Below the pieces are notes generated by a model that saw only the letters and a list, made by a program, of their open reading frames with translations, searched no databases and had not been told where the DNA came from. A stretch of DNA of 64,000 bases from Bog-950 sp044228435 (lineage in GTDB: Bacteria; Bacteroidota; Bacteroidia; Chitinophagales; LD1): the NCBI GenBank assembly GCA_044228435.1, contig JBGAUW010000001.1:496001-560000 (forward strand). Reading direction: 5' to 3'. Each line of letters starts with the position of its first letter. Position 1 is the first letter of the stretch. Positions 8,901 through 16,429 of this stretch are shown piece by piece. The position numbers were made by a program, and so were the translations under genes.

Positions 8901-9994
8901 TTACGCCAAACGATTTAATCGTTCCCGACAACTCGCAAATCGGAGGGCTTTCCGATTATTCTTACATCGCTAATACAATGCACACTGAATCTCCCAACTC
9001 ATCAAGTGTAATTTCTGATTTACAAGTATCGCTTGAGGAAAATGCGGCAACCAGTTCTTTATTCGATGGTAACATAGGAGGATTTAATCCACCTTATATC
9101 TCCCCTACCTTAAAGACAAATGAAACAGACCAAGACACTCACGATGGTCCAAGAAGTGGAAACATAACTATCACCAATCCTTCTTTTGGCTTTTCTACAA
9201 CATCCGGTTCTACCATTCAGGTTTCTGTTACAGCAGCGTCAACAATCAATAGAATAATTACTACCGTTGGAAATATTCAAACCGGTATTTATTCTATTGA
9301 CACTACAACAAATAATTTCTCATTTAATTATACCGTACCAACAACAGTAGTAGGTAAAATTAGCATTGTTGCTCTTGGGTTCGACAATAGCGGCTTAGTT
9401 GATTTCGATACTATAGAAATTCAAAGCGTTCCCTCCATTGCCCCCGATAGCGTTAAATTCGTAGAGGAATTTATTGCTGTGCCTAAATCTCGAACTACGG
9501 GTTTCCGATTGATGGGCTACTTTAACGGCATTCAAAATGACATCACAGAACTAAGCGGTTCTACTTTTTCTATTGATTCAACTCCTATTGCCACAATAAC
9601 AAACGTGAGTAATGTTTACGGAGCAGATACAGGTCTTACAACACTTCAAGGAACGTATCAAGGAAAATCTGCTTACGCTTATGTGAAAGTTTATATCGGG
9701 TCAGATTGGGTAATATCTTTTCTCAATTCTCCCACCGATACAAATAAGAGTTCGAATAACTTCTCAATCTTCCCTAACCCAACCACTGGCATTGTAAATA
9801 TTCTTTGCAACAAGAACAATTTCAAAGGCAGCTATTCTATTTTTGATGTTACAGGCAGAAAAATTCTATCAGGAAATGTGAGCGAAAAACTTTTTACTAT
9901 AGATTTAGAAAAATTTAGTTCAGGACTTTACTACTTGCATGTTACAGATACAGAAGGAAAAAATCAGTTTCAGGGAAAAATCATTAAAGGATAA
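5984..9994 (+). CDS. Secreted mosaic protein: delta-60 repeats, PKD, ASPM/Hydin-like, alpha/beta hydrolase, T9SS tail
   Basis: 1336 residues with an N-terminal signal peptide ending near LSLAQ. Residues about 30-420 contain repeated delta-60 type units (pattern QPDGKVLVSG, then RYNSDGSYDNSFG). A PKD domain spans about 427-510 and a choice-of-anchor-D/ASPM-Hydin-like beta domain about 516-615. An alpha/beta hydrolase core starts with VVLVHGLWGN near 755 and has AHSMGG with candidate nucleophile Ser832, similar to lipase or PGAP1-like hydrolases. Ig-like sequence and a T9SS type A sorting domain (IFPNPTTG, about 1255-1336) follow. It is likely an extracellular esterase or lipase anchored by T9SS; its substrate is unknown. 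The gene is visibly A+T-richer than its neighbours and lies inside an IS-bracketed island. An alternative start is Met3. Confidence 0.85.
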   Translation: MLMKNLSLASLTIVFITLLNTNLSLAQSVALDSTFGVTGIVYTTIDSLETGRNVLVQPDGKVLVSGNSFNSSTYGSISFMLIRYNSDGSYDNSFGSNGKVESQKYGFSGCLGGICVATKLQQDGKILQLNSIAFNSGEDSIIIIRYNIDGSLDNTFGSNGQIKMGGKAGALDIQGDGKILIGGSNKVVPGMQTVTQDFVLTRMDQNGSLDNTFGNNGVVRTDLGMGDFINSLTLQSDGKILASGYGYNNYELVRYNNDGTLDNTFGTSGQIITTFPSAQTYSCVLQSNGKILQGGSARFNNTTFITVIRFNIDGSVDSSFGVTGIDTVRAGGVKKIILQDDKIYFNRYSSNSNDYVIERHNSNGTPDNNFGIGSIANIYFGAQIYSLTNIALDDTGRILVTGARQYGLSPAYYHFLTARVLTGWNSNSPQAIFTGTPLTVTVGSTISFTNQSQFATSYSWVFAGGTPSSYNGLIPPPIQYNTVGTYDVTLSATDGVTTDVHTESAYIHVVANNVSALSGDPDIDFGNVVAPGYADHVYFFYNNSPNPITISTIQFPVNSGFGVQFVNGATVLPYQNLPVLLQFVPPLQQTYSATATVISNAPNNPITFHVTGIGTAQSISWIGVYNKPENNPEITQLEPLAENYITSNTQSTVKICADFSKATVVKFINNSGTIASSNIRFRMKSDPNGNNTDYTGWFITTDYSVVGNLVTARFTHPKYLNGNALYRVDTIQVVNSANNAVIYEHPARIYRAPVVLVHGLWGNAYSMQDIQYQLITSGKYNSTMVKVIDYESTNSYDYNTNSNVVKDGINNTLIGLRILKYSAGKVDIVAHSMGGILSRIYLQNPDCMGTPNNCYRSDIHKLITLNTPHSGTQVANFFLGNSNCAAIARLLLGQNGMNWSNGAVADLQCNSPAIAAMNSTPSLNRHIVPCRATATYTTPGPTTVLTNENALTNAIGVCRAESGLQFNNTVFLFTPNDLIVPDNSQIGGLSDYSYIANTMHTESPNSSSVISDLQVSLEENAATSSLFDGNIGGFNPPYISPTLKTNETDQDTHDGPRSGNITITNPSFGFSTTSGSTIQVSVTAASTINRIITTVGNIQTGIYSIDTTTNNFSFNYTVPTTVVGKISIVALGFDNSGLVDFDTIEIQSVPSIAPDSVKFVEEFIAVPKSRTTGFRLMGYFNGIQNDITELSGSTFSIDSTPIATITNVSNVYGADTGLTTLQGTYQGKSAYAYVKVYIGSDWVISFLNSPTDTNKSSNNFSIFPNPTTGIVNILCNKNNFKGSYSIFDVTGRKILSGNVSEKLFTIDLEKFSSGLYYLHVTDTEGKNQFQGKIIKG

Positions 9995-10100
9995 TAGATA
10001 TAACTCTTCCACCTACATGTACTATTTACATGCACTTTAAATCAAGGATTGTTTACTGTTTTACTATCAACTAATTGTGGTTAATTATTCAATCAAACAT

Positions 10101-11270
10101 ATGAAAAAGTATTTTCTCTTATTATTAACTGCCAGCATGTGCTTTTACTCCTGCAAAAAAGAAAAGAATGTTACTACATGTTCTGATGGAATTGAAAACG
10201 GAACTGAAACAGGTATAGATTGTGGAGGTAGCTGCAATGCTTGCCCGCCAGATACTTCTTTATGCCACAACGGAATTAAAGATGGTGATGAAACCGATGT
10301 TGATTGCGGAGGTACCGCATGTAGCACTTGTCCACCTGAAATAGTTTATATAGCCGGGTATGAAAGTAACGGCACAAAAACAGTAGCCAAATATTGGAGG
10401 AACGGAATAGCTGTAAACTTAACCGATGGTAGCCAAGACGCAGCAGCAACTTCTATTGTAGTTTCCGGTAACGATATTTATGTTGCGGGCTATGAATATA
10501 ATGGTTCGGTTAGTGTGGCTAAGTACTGGAAAAACGGCACATCCGTGAATTTATCAGATGGAGTTCATGCTGCCAGCGCAAGTTCCATGTTCCTTTCAGG
10601 TAATGATTTGTTTGTAGCCGGGAGGGAGTATGTTGATTCAGTAAACATTGCTAAGTATTGGAAAAATGGCGTAGCTGTCAATTTATCATCGGGTGGATTA
10701 ACTGCTTGGACAACCGCGATTGCAGTATCTGGGAACGATGTGTATGTAACAGGTGCTTGTAAAGATTCGATTACATATCCTTGGTATAAAGCAAAGTATT
10801 GGAAAAATGGGGTCATGTTTAACTTGTTCGATAGTACTTATTGGAGCGGAGCTACCGGCTTATGTTTATCTGGCAATGATGTACACATTGTTGGATGGGA
10901 TTATCATACCGGACCTATCGAAGACATGAAATTCATTTACTGGAAAAATGGCGTAGTGACAGAGTTTGCGCATATTGGTGCTATTGACCAATCACCTCAA
11001 TGTATGACCGTAAATGGGAACGATGTTTACATAGGGGGCAGTTTAAACGGTGCTAAATACTGGAAAAATGGTGTTATAGCGAATCTAGGAACTAACTCTA
11101 ACACAAAAGCATTATCCATTTTTGTTTTAAATTCTGAAGTGTACGCTACAGGAATTAATTGGAACGGCAGTTTATCCAAAGCAGTGTATTGGAAAAATGG
11201 TATTGAAGTGAATATTACAGATGGCAGCCGTGATGCACAGGCACGGTCTATTGTAGTAATTCCCCGGTGA
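10101..11270 (+). CDS. Lipoprotein with Cys-rich repeats and YWKNG repeats
   Basis: I chose the ATG at 10101 because it gives 389 residues beginning MKKYFLLLLTASMCFYSC, a clear lipoprotein signal with the lipid-modified Cys near residue 18; the longer frame starts at GTG 10077. Two Cys-rich units follow (DGIENGTETGIDCGG and NGIKDGDETDVDCGG, each followed by CxxCPP). The rest is made of about seven repeats carrying a KYWKNG motif with intervening SGNDVYV-type strands, which could form a beta-propeller. It is probably a surface or periplasmic lipoprotein. I do not recognise a named family and assign no function. It lies 106 bases after the mosaic hydrolase within the same island. Confidence 0.75.
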   Translation: MKKYFLLLLTASMCFYSCKKEKNVTTCSDGIENGTETGIDCGGSCNACPPDTSLCHNGIKDGDETDVDCGGTACSTCPPEIVYIAGYESNGTKTVAKYWRNGIAVNLTDGSQDAAATSIVVSGNDIYVAGYEYNGSVSVAKYWKNGTSVNLSDGVHAASASSMFLSGNDLFVAGREYVDSVNIAKYWKNGVAVNLSSGGLTAWTTAIAVSGNDVYVTGACKDSITYPWYKAKYWKNGVMFNLFDSTYWSGATGLCLSGNDVHIVGWDYHTGPIEDMKFIYWKNGVVTEFAHIGAIDQSPQCMTVNGNDVYIGGSLNGAKYWKNGVIANLGTNSNTKALSIFVLNSEVYATGINWNGSLSKAVYWKNGIEVNITDGSRDAQARSIVVIPR

Positions 11271-11310
11271 TGTGTATCCGTGAAAATGTAAAGCCAAATA
11301 CATCCAAGCA

Positions 11311-11377
11311 AATGCGCTCCCATTTTATTTTGCTCTGTTTTTTTAATAAAGGAATTAAAACAAAAAGAGAGCGCATT
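11311..11377. repeat. Hairpin with perfect 9-bp arms
   Basis: AATGCGCTC at 11311-11319 pairs with GAGCGCATT at 11369-11377, and T-rich and A-rich stretches inside can extend the pairing. It lies about 40 bases after the repeat lipoprotein gene. It could act as a terminator or be part of a mobile repeat. Confidence 0.5.
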
Positions 11378-11486
11378 GCCTCGCAGGGGTTTCTCTTTCT
11401 TCGGTTTGTTTCGCGCTTGGGTGACAGGTAAAGAAAATGTCCGCTTTAATTTTTACTGTTGTGCACTGGTGGACATCAGTAAGGCA

Positions 11487-11623
11487 GCCGCTAACATGGC
11501 ATTGCTCCAATGCGGGGCCAAGTCGTTAGTGTGAGTTTCGTCTTTCTTTTTACTTTTAGTTTTAGGTGGACAGTTAGTGCTTCACAAACCCGCACTGACA
11601 GCAATCCCCGAAACGTTAGCGGC
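11487..11623. repeat. attC-like inverted repeat pair
   Basis: GCCGCTAAC at 11487-11495 and GTTAGCGGC at 11615-11623 form a perfect 9-bp inverted pair separated by 119 bases. Inside are smaller palindromes (CATTGCTCCAATG) and a second GTTAG. The outline resembles integron attC sites (YAAC...GTTR), but the 7-bp core boxes do not fully match the consensus, so this is tentative. Confidence 0.3.
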
Positions 11624-11726
11624 AACCTTTGACGTAAATTTTTGACAAGGTTGTGTAAGGTAGTCGCTTAAAGACAAAATACAAAACACGGGCGAAGCCC
11701 ATTGGCTGGAGGAGCGGGAGGCTTAA

Positions 11727-11890
11727 ACCACATTAGGTCGGAATTCCAAATCAGCGGAGGCCGGAAATTTTTGACCACCCCTTACATTGAGTTAACGCGT
11801 TACATATCAATACTTCCAGTCTTGCCCGATGGTTTCATGGATTTTACAGACCAGGTGCTCAATCTGCTACGGTCATGTTTGTTCTCTAAG
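11727..11890 (-). mobile_element. Right arm of inverted IS-like remnant
   Basis: Inverted partner of 5727-5890 with the same internal geometry: 51 terminal bases at 11727-11777 (3 mismatches to the left arm), 22-base spacer, then a 91-base transposase-tail-like part at 11800-11890. On the minus strand the frame reads QIEHLVCKIHETIGQ but is interrupted by stops, so the gene is dead. The missing body would lie to the right. Together the arms enclose 5891-11726. Confidence 0.6.
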
Positions 11891-12040
11891 ACAGGCTTTT
11901 CCAAATTTGCATCTTCTATTGAAAGAAACCAGTTCACGTTTAAGCATTCATACCGATATCAGACTACAAAATCCAAATTCAAAAAAACTCCAGCTTACTT
12001 TTACCCCAGCTTTTACCCGACCCTTTTTTGCATAAAAAAA

Positions 12041-12066
12041 GGGTTTCAGCAAAAACGCTGAAACCC
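12041..12066 (-). terminator. Terminator after tRNA-Leu
   Basis: GGGTTTCAGC and GCTGAAACCC form a perfect 10-bp stem around a 6-base loop. Read on the minus strand it is followed by a T run (complement of the A run at 12033-12040), so it fits an intrinsic terminator for the tRNA-Leu transcript. Confidence 0.8.
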
Positions 12067-12078
12067 TCTCTAGGCTTG

Positions 12079-12164
12079 TACCGCGGGCGGGAATCGAACC
12101 CGCACGCTATTTAAGTAGCACAGGATTTTAAGTCCTGCGTGTCTACCAATTCCACCACCACGGC
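12079..12164 (-). tRNA. tRNA-Leu (anticodon TAA)
   Basis: On the minus strand an 86-base cloverleaf starts GCCGTGG and ends CCGCGGT plus discriminator A. The anticodon arm is CAGGA-CTTAAAA-TCCTG, giving anticodon TAA (reads UUA codons). The T arm contains GGTTCGATTCC, and the long variable arm is as expected for tRNA-Leu. CCA is not encoded. Confidence 0.97.
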
Positions 12165-12225
12165 ATCTGCTTGCGCAGAATTAGTTGCTAAAATACTGCT
12201 TACGCAATACCTACCGCTACTAATT

Positions 12226-12254
12226 AAAAAAGGTTTGATTGCTCAAACCTTTTT
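12226..12254 (-). terminator. Hairpin between tRNA-Gly and tRNA-Leu
   Basis: AGGTTTGA and TCAAACCT pair around TTGC, flanked by A5 and T5 runs. It can terminate in either direction and sits just downstream of tRNA-Gly on the minus strand. Confidence 0.7.
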
Positions 12255-12256
12255 AG

Positions 12257-12329
12257 AGCGGGAGACGAGGCTCGAACCCGCGACCTCCACCTTGGCAAGG
12301 TGGCGCTCTACCAACTGAGCTACTCCCGC
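12257..12329 (-). tRNA. tRNA-Gly (anticodon GCC)
   Basis: A 73-base minus-strand cloverleaf with acceptor strands GCGGGAG/CTCCCGC and discriminator T. The anticodon arm is CCACC-TTGCCAA-GGTGG, giving GCC. The D arm carries AGCTCAGTTGGTAGAGC and the T arm GGTTCGAGCC. CCA is not encoded. Confidence 0.97.
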
Positions 12330-12457
12330 ATAATATTCAGATAAACAAAGGGTTAGTTTAAACTACATATACCCGTTTTCTGAAAGAACAATTTCCCGCT
12401 TGGGGACTGCAAATATAGAAACGGTTCTAAAATCTCAAAACCTATTTTCAAAAAACT

Positions 12458-15088
12458 TCAATTTCCTTGCAGTATTTTTTTCAACTCATGCAATTTCATA
12501 ATCGCTTCTACCGGCGTCATGGCGTTAATTTCTACTTTTTCTATCTCCTCGGCCAATTGTTTCAGTTTAGGGTCGCTCATATCAAAAAAGCTAAGCTGAA
12601 AGTTCTGGGCCGGCATTTTCTTAACGGTTTCCTTTAAATCGCCATGTTTTTGCCTCTGACTTTCCAATTCACCCAGCATTTCATTGGCCCGGTCAATAAT
12701 TTGCCGTGGCATGCCCGCCATTTTAGCCACATGTATACCAAAACTATGTTCAGTTCCGCCTTCTACCAACTTACGTAAAAAAATAACCTTATTACCCGCC
12801 TCTTTAATAGCTACATGGAAATTCTTGATGCGGGTATATTTTTCGGCCAGTTCATTTAATTCGTGGTAATGGGTGGCAAAAAGGGTCCGTGGGCGGGCCG
12901 TAGGGTTATTGTGCAGGTATTCTGCCAAACTCCAGGCGATAGAAATACCATCGTAGGTAGAGGTTCCGCGGCCTATTTCGTCCAGCAGAATCAGACTTCG
13001 CGCTGATAGGTTGTTCATAATAGAGGCCGTCTCATTCATTTCCACCATAAAGGTTGATTCGCCGGCGCTGAGATTGTCGTTCGCTCCTACCCTTGTAAAT
13101 ACCTTATCTACCAGGCCAATTTTAGCCAGTGTTGCAGGCACAAAACTTCCTGTTTGCGCCATTATAACAATAAGCGCGGTTTGCCTTAAAAGAGCGCTTT
13201 TTCCGCTCATATTGGGTCCGGTAATAATTAGTACTTGCTGCTCCTCGCTATCCAGGTAAACGTCGTTGGCTACGTATTTATCGCTTACATCCAGTTGCTG
13301 TTCAATTACCGGGTGGCGCCCCTCTTTAATCTCAATGGTGTGCGAATCATTTATCTCTGGCCGCACGTAATTATTCTTAGCAGCAATTTCGGCCAGCGAA
13401 AGCAAACAATCTACCCGGGCTATAAGGGCCGCATTTTGCTGAATAGTGTGCACATAATCCTTCGCAAAGCGAATAAGCTGCGCAAAAATCCTTTCCTCAA
13501 GGGTTTGAATTTTCTCCTCGGCACCCAATACCTTTTGTTCGTATTCCTTTAACTCTTCGGTTATATATCGCTCGGCGTTGGTAAGGGTTTGCTTGCGAAT
13601 CCAATCGGCAGGCACCTTTGTTTTGTGCGAATTGGTAACCTCTAAAAAGTAACCAAACACAGAGTTAAATCCAATTTTAAGCGAGTTAATGCCGGTGCGC
13701 AGGCTCTCTTTTTGCTGTATCCCCGCTATATATTCCTTACCCGAATTTTTAATGCTGCGCAGGTCATCTAACTCCGCATCTACTCCATTGCATATAAAAT
13801 TGCCTTTGGCTATAACCGGGCCTGCCTCTTCTAATACTTCCTTCCCTATTTTATCGGCTAAAATAGCCGATGGGTTTAGCTGTTCACTTACCTTTTGCAG
13901 GGTTGTATTTTTAGATGCTCCCAGTATCTGTTTAAGTGCCGGAATCGCATTTAGGGCACGCTTTAGCTGCACCATTTCGCGCGGACTAACGCGCTCCAGC
14001 GAAACTTTAGAGATAAGCCTTTCCAAATCCCCGATCGTTCTTATCTGTTTTTTTAACTCCTCCGCATCTACAGTATGGTTAACAAAATACTCTACCGCAT
14101 TTAAACGATCGTTTATTTTTTGGGTATCCAGCAGGGGCATTACCACCCAGCGCTTAAGCATACGCGCACCCATGGGCGAAGTGGTATTATCCAATACATC
14201 CAACAGGGTTTTACCTCCATGGTAGGGCGAATAAATCAATTCCAGGTTGCGGATAGTAAAACGGTCCAACCATACATTTTTCTCGTCAGTAAGCCGGGTT
14301 AGTTTGCTGATGTGGGCCAGGTTATTGTGCTCCGTATCGCGCAGATATTGTATAGCCGCGCCGGCTGCAATTACGCTTACCCGCTCCTCCTCTATTCCAA
14401 ATCCTTTAAGCGAGTTTGTTTCAAAAAGCTTTAATAGCAGATCAAGGGCATTATCGTAGCTGAAAATCCAATCATCTAACTTGTAAGCGTATAGTTTGCT
14501 GCCAAACTGCTGCAGAAAATCCTTTTGTCGCGATTTTTGATACAAAACCTCGCTTGGCGCAAACGACTGCAACATCTTTTCAACATACGAAAAACTGCCT
14601 TCGCCTATAAAAAATTCGCCGGTTGAAATATCCAAAAAGGCGACACCATAAACATCTTTCTCGAAATAAACCGAAGCCAAAAAGTTGTTGCTACGGGTAC
14701 TAAGTATATTATCTTTTAGGGCAACGCCCGGTGTTACCATTTCGGTTACACCCCGCTTTACAATACCCTTGGCAAATTTAGGGTCTTCTATTTGGTCGCA
14801 TACGGCTACCCGGTGGCCTGCGCGCACTAATTTAGGCAGGTATGTATCTACTGAGTGATGCGGAAAACCAGCCAATTCAATATGCCCGGCCTTTCCGTTG
14901 CTGCGCTTAGTAAGCGTTATACCTAATGCAGCCGAGGCCCTTATCGCATCTTCGCCAAAGGTTTCGTAAAAATCGCCTACCCTAAAAAGCAGTATAGCAT
15001 CCGGATACTTTGCCTTAAAAGCATTGTATTGCTTCATTAGCGGGGTTTCGGTATCGTTAGTATCGCTTTTGGCCATTGTTGGATGCAC
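12458..15088 (-). CDS. mutS: DNA mismatch repair protein MutS
   Basis: 876 residues, the usual length for bacterial MutS1. The N-terminal mismatch-binding motif GDFYETF is near residues 38-44 with Phe40 and Glu42. The ATPase end has Walker A TGPNMSGKS near 620, then STFMVEM and the Walker B/signature stretch LLDEIGRGTSTYDG, followed by FATHYHEL. MutS binds base mismatches as a dimer and recruits MutL. A second in-frame ATG at residue 5 is an equally good start. The gene diverges from the SpoU/TrmH-type methyltransferase gene with 136 bases between the likely starts. Confidence 0.97.
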   Translation of the reverse strand: MHPTMAKSDTNDTETPLMKQYNAFKAKYPDAILLFRVGDFYETFGEDAIRASAALGITLTKRSNGKAGHIELAGFPHHSVDTYLPKLVRAGHRVAVCDQIEDPKFAKGIVKRGVTEMVTPGVALKDNILSTRSNNFLASVYFEKDVYGVAFLDISTGEFFIGEGSFSYVEKMLQSFAPSEVLYQKSRQKDFLQQFGSKLYAYKLDDWIFSYDNALDLLLKLFETNSLKGFGIEEERVSVIAAGAAIQYLRDTEHNNLAHISKLTRLTDEKNVWLDRFTIRNLELIYSPYHGGKTLLDVLDNTTSPMGARMLKRWVVMPLLDTQKINDRLNAVEYFVNHTVDAEELKKQIRTIGDLERLISKVSLERVSPREMVQLKRALNAIPALKQILGASKNTTLQKVSEQLNPSAILADKIGKEVLEEAGPVIAKGNFICNGVDAELDDLRSIKNSGKEYIAGIQQKESLRTGINSLKIGFNSVFGYFLEVTNSHKTKVPADWIRKQTLTNAERYITEELKEYEQKVLGAEEKIQTLEERIFAQLIRFAKDYVHTIQQNAALIARVDCLLSLAEIAAKNNYVRPEINDSHTIEIKEGRHPVIEQQLDVSDKYVANDVYLDSEEQQVLIITGPNMSGKSALLRQTALIVIMAQTGSFVPATLAKIGLVDKVFTRVGANDNLSAGESTFMVEMNETASIMNNLSARSLILLDEIGRGTSTYDGISIAWSLAEYLHNNPTARPRTLFATHYHELNELAEKYTRIKNFHVAIKEAGNKVIFLRKLVEGGTEHSFGIHVAKMAGMPRQIIDRANEMLGELESQRQKHGDLKETVKKMPAQNFQLSFFDMSDPKLKQLAEEIEKVEINAMTPVEAIMKLHELKKILQGN

Positions 15089-15163
15089 TGTCGTTGCCGA
15101 CGTGTTTACGGGTTAATGTGTTTAGTTATTATAGCAAACTCAATTTACGAATTAGCAAAACTA

Positions 15164-15195
15164 TTGGCGTGAAAATAATAAGTGTGCTTACTTTG
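15164..15195 (+). promoter_or_regulatory. Possible promoter of the SpoU/TrmH-type gene
   Basis: TTGG at 15164-15167 and TTACTTTG at 15188-15195 (7 of 8 to TAnnTTTG) are about 20 bases apart, close to the Bacteroidota -33/-7 layout. The ATG is 29 bases further on. Confidence 0.35.
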
Positions 15196-15224
15196 CCCAC
15201 CTATTTTTTTAAACAGGCTTGCAC

Positions 15225-15755
15225 ATGCGTAAACTATTAAATGAGGAGCTACCCCGGCTAACTAAAGAAGAATTTAAAGAGCACCCCAAAACTCCGGTAA
15301 TAGTGGTGCTGGATAATATCCGCAGCCACCTGAATGTGGGCTCCGTTTTCCGTACCGCTGATGCTTTTTTAATTGAGGCCATTTATCTATGCGGCATTAC
15401 AGGCCAGCCACCTCACCGCGATATTCACAAAACGGCTTTGGGTGCCACCGACACAGTTAGTTGGAAGCACTTTGAAACAACTGCCGAAGCAGTTGCCACC
15501 CTTAAAACCGCCGGGTATAAAGTAATTGCCCTGGAGCAGGCCGAAAATGCCACTATGCTGAATGACTTTAAACCAACGCGCGAAGAGAAGTATGCCATTA
15601 TTTTTGGTAACGAAGTAGACGGAGTAGAACAGGAAATTGTAAGCCAGGCCGACCTGGTTATAGAAATACCTCAATTTGGTATGAAACACTCCTTAAACAT
15701 AGCGGTAAGCGCCGGAGTGGTTATCTGGGATTTCTTTTTTAAACTAAATAAATAG
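15225..15755 (+). CDS. SpoU/TrmH-family RNA 2'-O-methyltransferase
   Basis: 176 residues from the ATG at 15225 (a TTG lies 6 bases upstream). It contains the family's three motifs: NIRSHLNVGSVFRTAD near the N-terminus, IFGNEVDGV in the middle, and IPQFGMKHSLNIAVSAGVVIW at the C-terminus, which build the SAM-binding trefoil knot. It methylates a ribose in tRNA or rRNA; the target base cannot be told from sequence. The short length fits a single SPOUT domain without an N-terminal substrate domain. Confidence 0.93.
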   Translation: MRKLLNEELPRLTKEEFKEHPKTPVIVVLDNIRSHLNVGSVFRTADAFLIEAIYLCGITGQPPHRDIHKTALGATDTVSWKHFETTAEAVATLKTAGYKVIALEQAENATMLNDFKPTREEKYAIIFGNEVDGVEQEIVSQADLVIEIPQFGMKHSLNIAVSAGVVIWDFFFKLNK

Positions 15756-15764
15756 CAGAAGCCT

Positions 15765-16352
15765 CTATTTGCTGAACTTACGGCCAAATGAATGGGTACC
15801 ATCGGTAGCTGTAAGAATATAGGTGCCCGATGGAAAAGCCTCGGTGGCAATCCACTTATCTTTTTCCTGGGCCTTAAGCACGCCTTCATAAATTTTCAAC
15901 CCGGTTACAGAAGCTATAGTTACCGTATAATCATTATGCGGTATAGCATCAGAAGTTACCAAATGAAAGGCGTGGCCAAAGTAATTGATATAAACCATGG
16001 CGCTTCCCCCGCGGGTATCAGCTTTTTCGGTAAGGCTAGCCGTAAAGTAAGCCACCATTCCGTCGTTTTTATAGGTATCGCATTGGTATTTATAGGTGCC
16101 AACCGCTTTTACAACATAACTAAAAACATTTCCGCTTTGGCAACCAAAAGCGTTGGCTCCGTCGGGCACGGCTACTGAACTTAAAGGGAATTTAGAAAAA
16201 TCGCCTTTCCAGGTAATGGTATCGCCTACCAACACGCTAATACCAGTAACACTATACGAAGGATAGCTGAAATTAATTACGTGCACCGTTGCGCGCAAAA
16301 AAACGGGGCAACCAACAAGCAACAAAAAAAAGAGGGTAAATATTGACCTCAT
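15765..16352 (-). CDS. Secreted cupredoxin-like protein, degenerate copper site
   Basis: 195 residues with a signal peptide (MRSIFTLFFLLLVGCPVFLRA). Residues about 25-105 resemble a plastocyanin-like fold: VLVGDTITWKGDF, then VGTYKYQCDTYKNDGM. The Cys and Met spacing is roughly right, but the His normally found after the second strand and the His after the Cys are replaced, so a type 1 copper site looks incomplete. The C-terminus (GLKIYEGVLKAQEKDKW, then FPSGTYILTATDG, then FGRKFSK) resembles a short T9SS sorting domain. It is the last gene of the minus-strand run, 77 bases after mltG. Confidence 0.7.
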   Translation of the reverse strand: MRSIFTLFFLLLVGCPVFLRATVHVINFSYPSYSVTGISVLVGDTITWKGDFSKFPLSSVAVPDGANAFGCQSGNVFSYVVKAVGTYKYQCDTYKNDGMVAYFTASLTEKADTRGGSAMVYINYFGHAFHLVTSDAIPHNDYTVTIASVTGLKIYEGVLKAQEKDKWIATEAFPSGTYILTATDGTHSFGRKFSK

Positions 16353-16429
16353 AACAGGGCGATAAAAATAATCTTTTCACCCAATTATGCATATCATAAA
16401 ATCGCATCAAACACCCAACCTCTAATTGG

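Larger units (their letters stand above)
11271..12078. other. Long noncoding region with hairpin and repeat structures
   Basis: 808 bases without a convincing gene. It contains a long hairpin, an attC-like inverted repeat pair and the right IS-like arm. The open frame at 11702-12061 overlaps the IS remnant and a terminator and looks accidental. Confidence 0.6.

Noticed and set aside
11702..12061. Open frame of 119 residues
   Set aside because: It runs through the IS-like arm and ends inside the tRNA-Leu terminator; no protein-like features.
13689..14225. Long plus-strand frame opposite mutS
   Set aside because: Antisense shadow of an unambiguous mutS.
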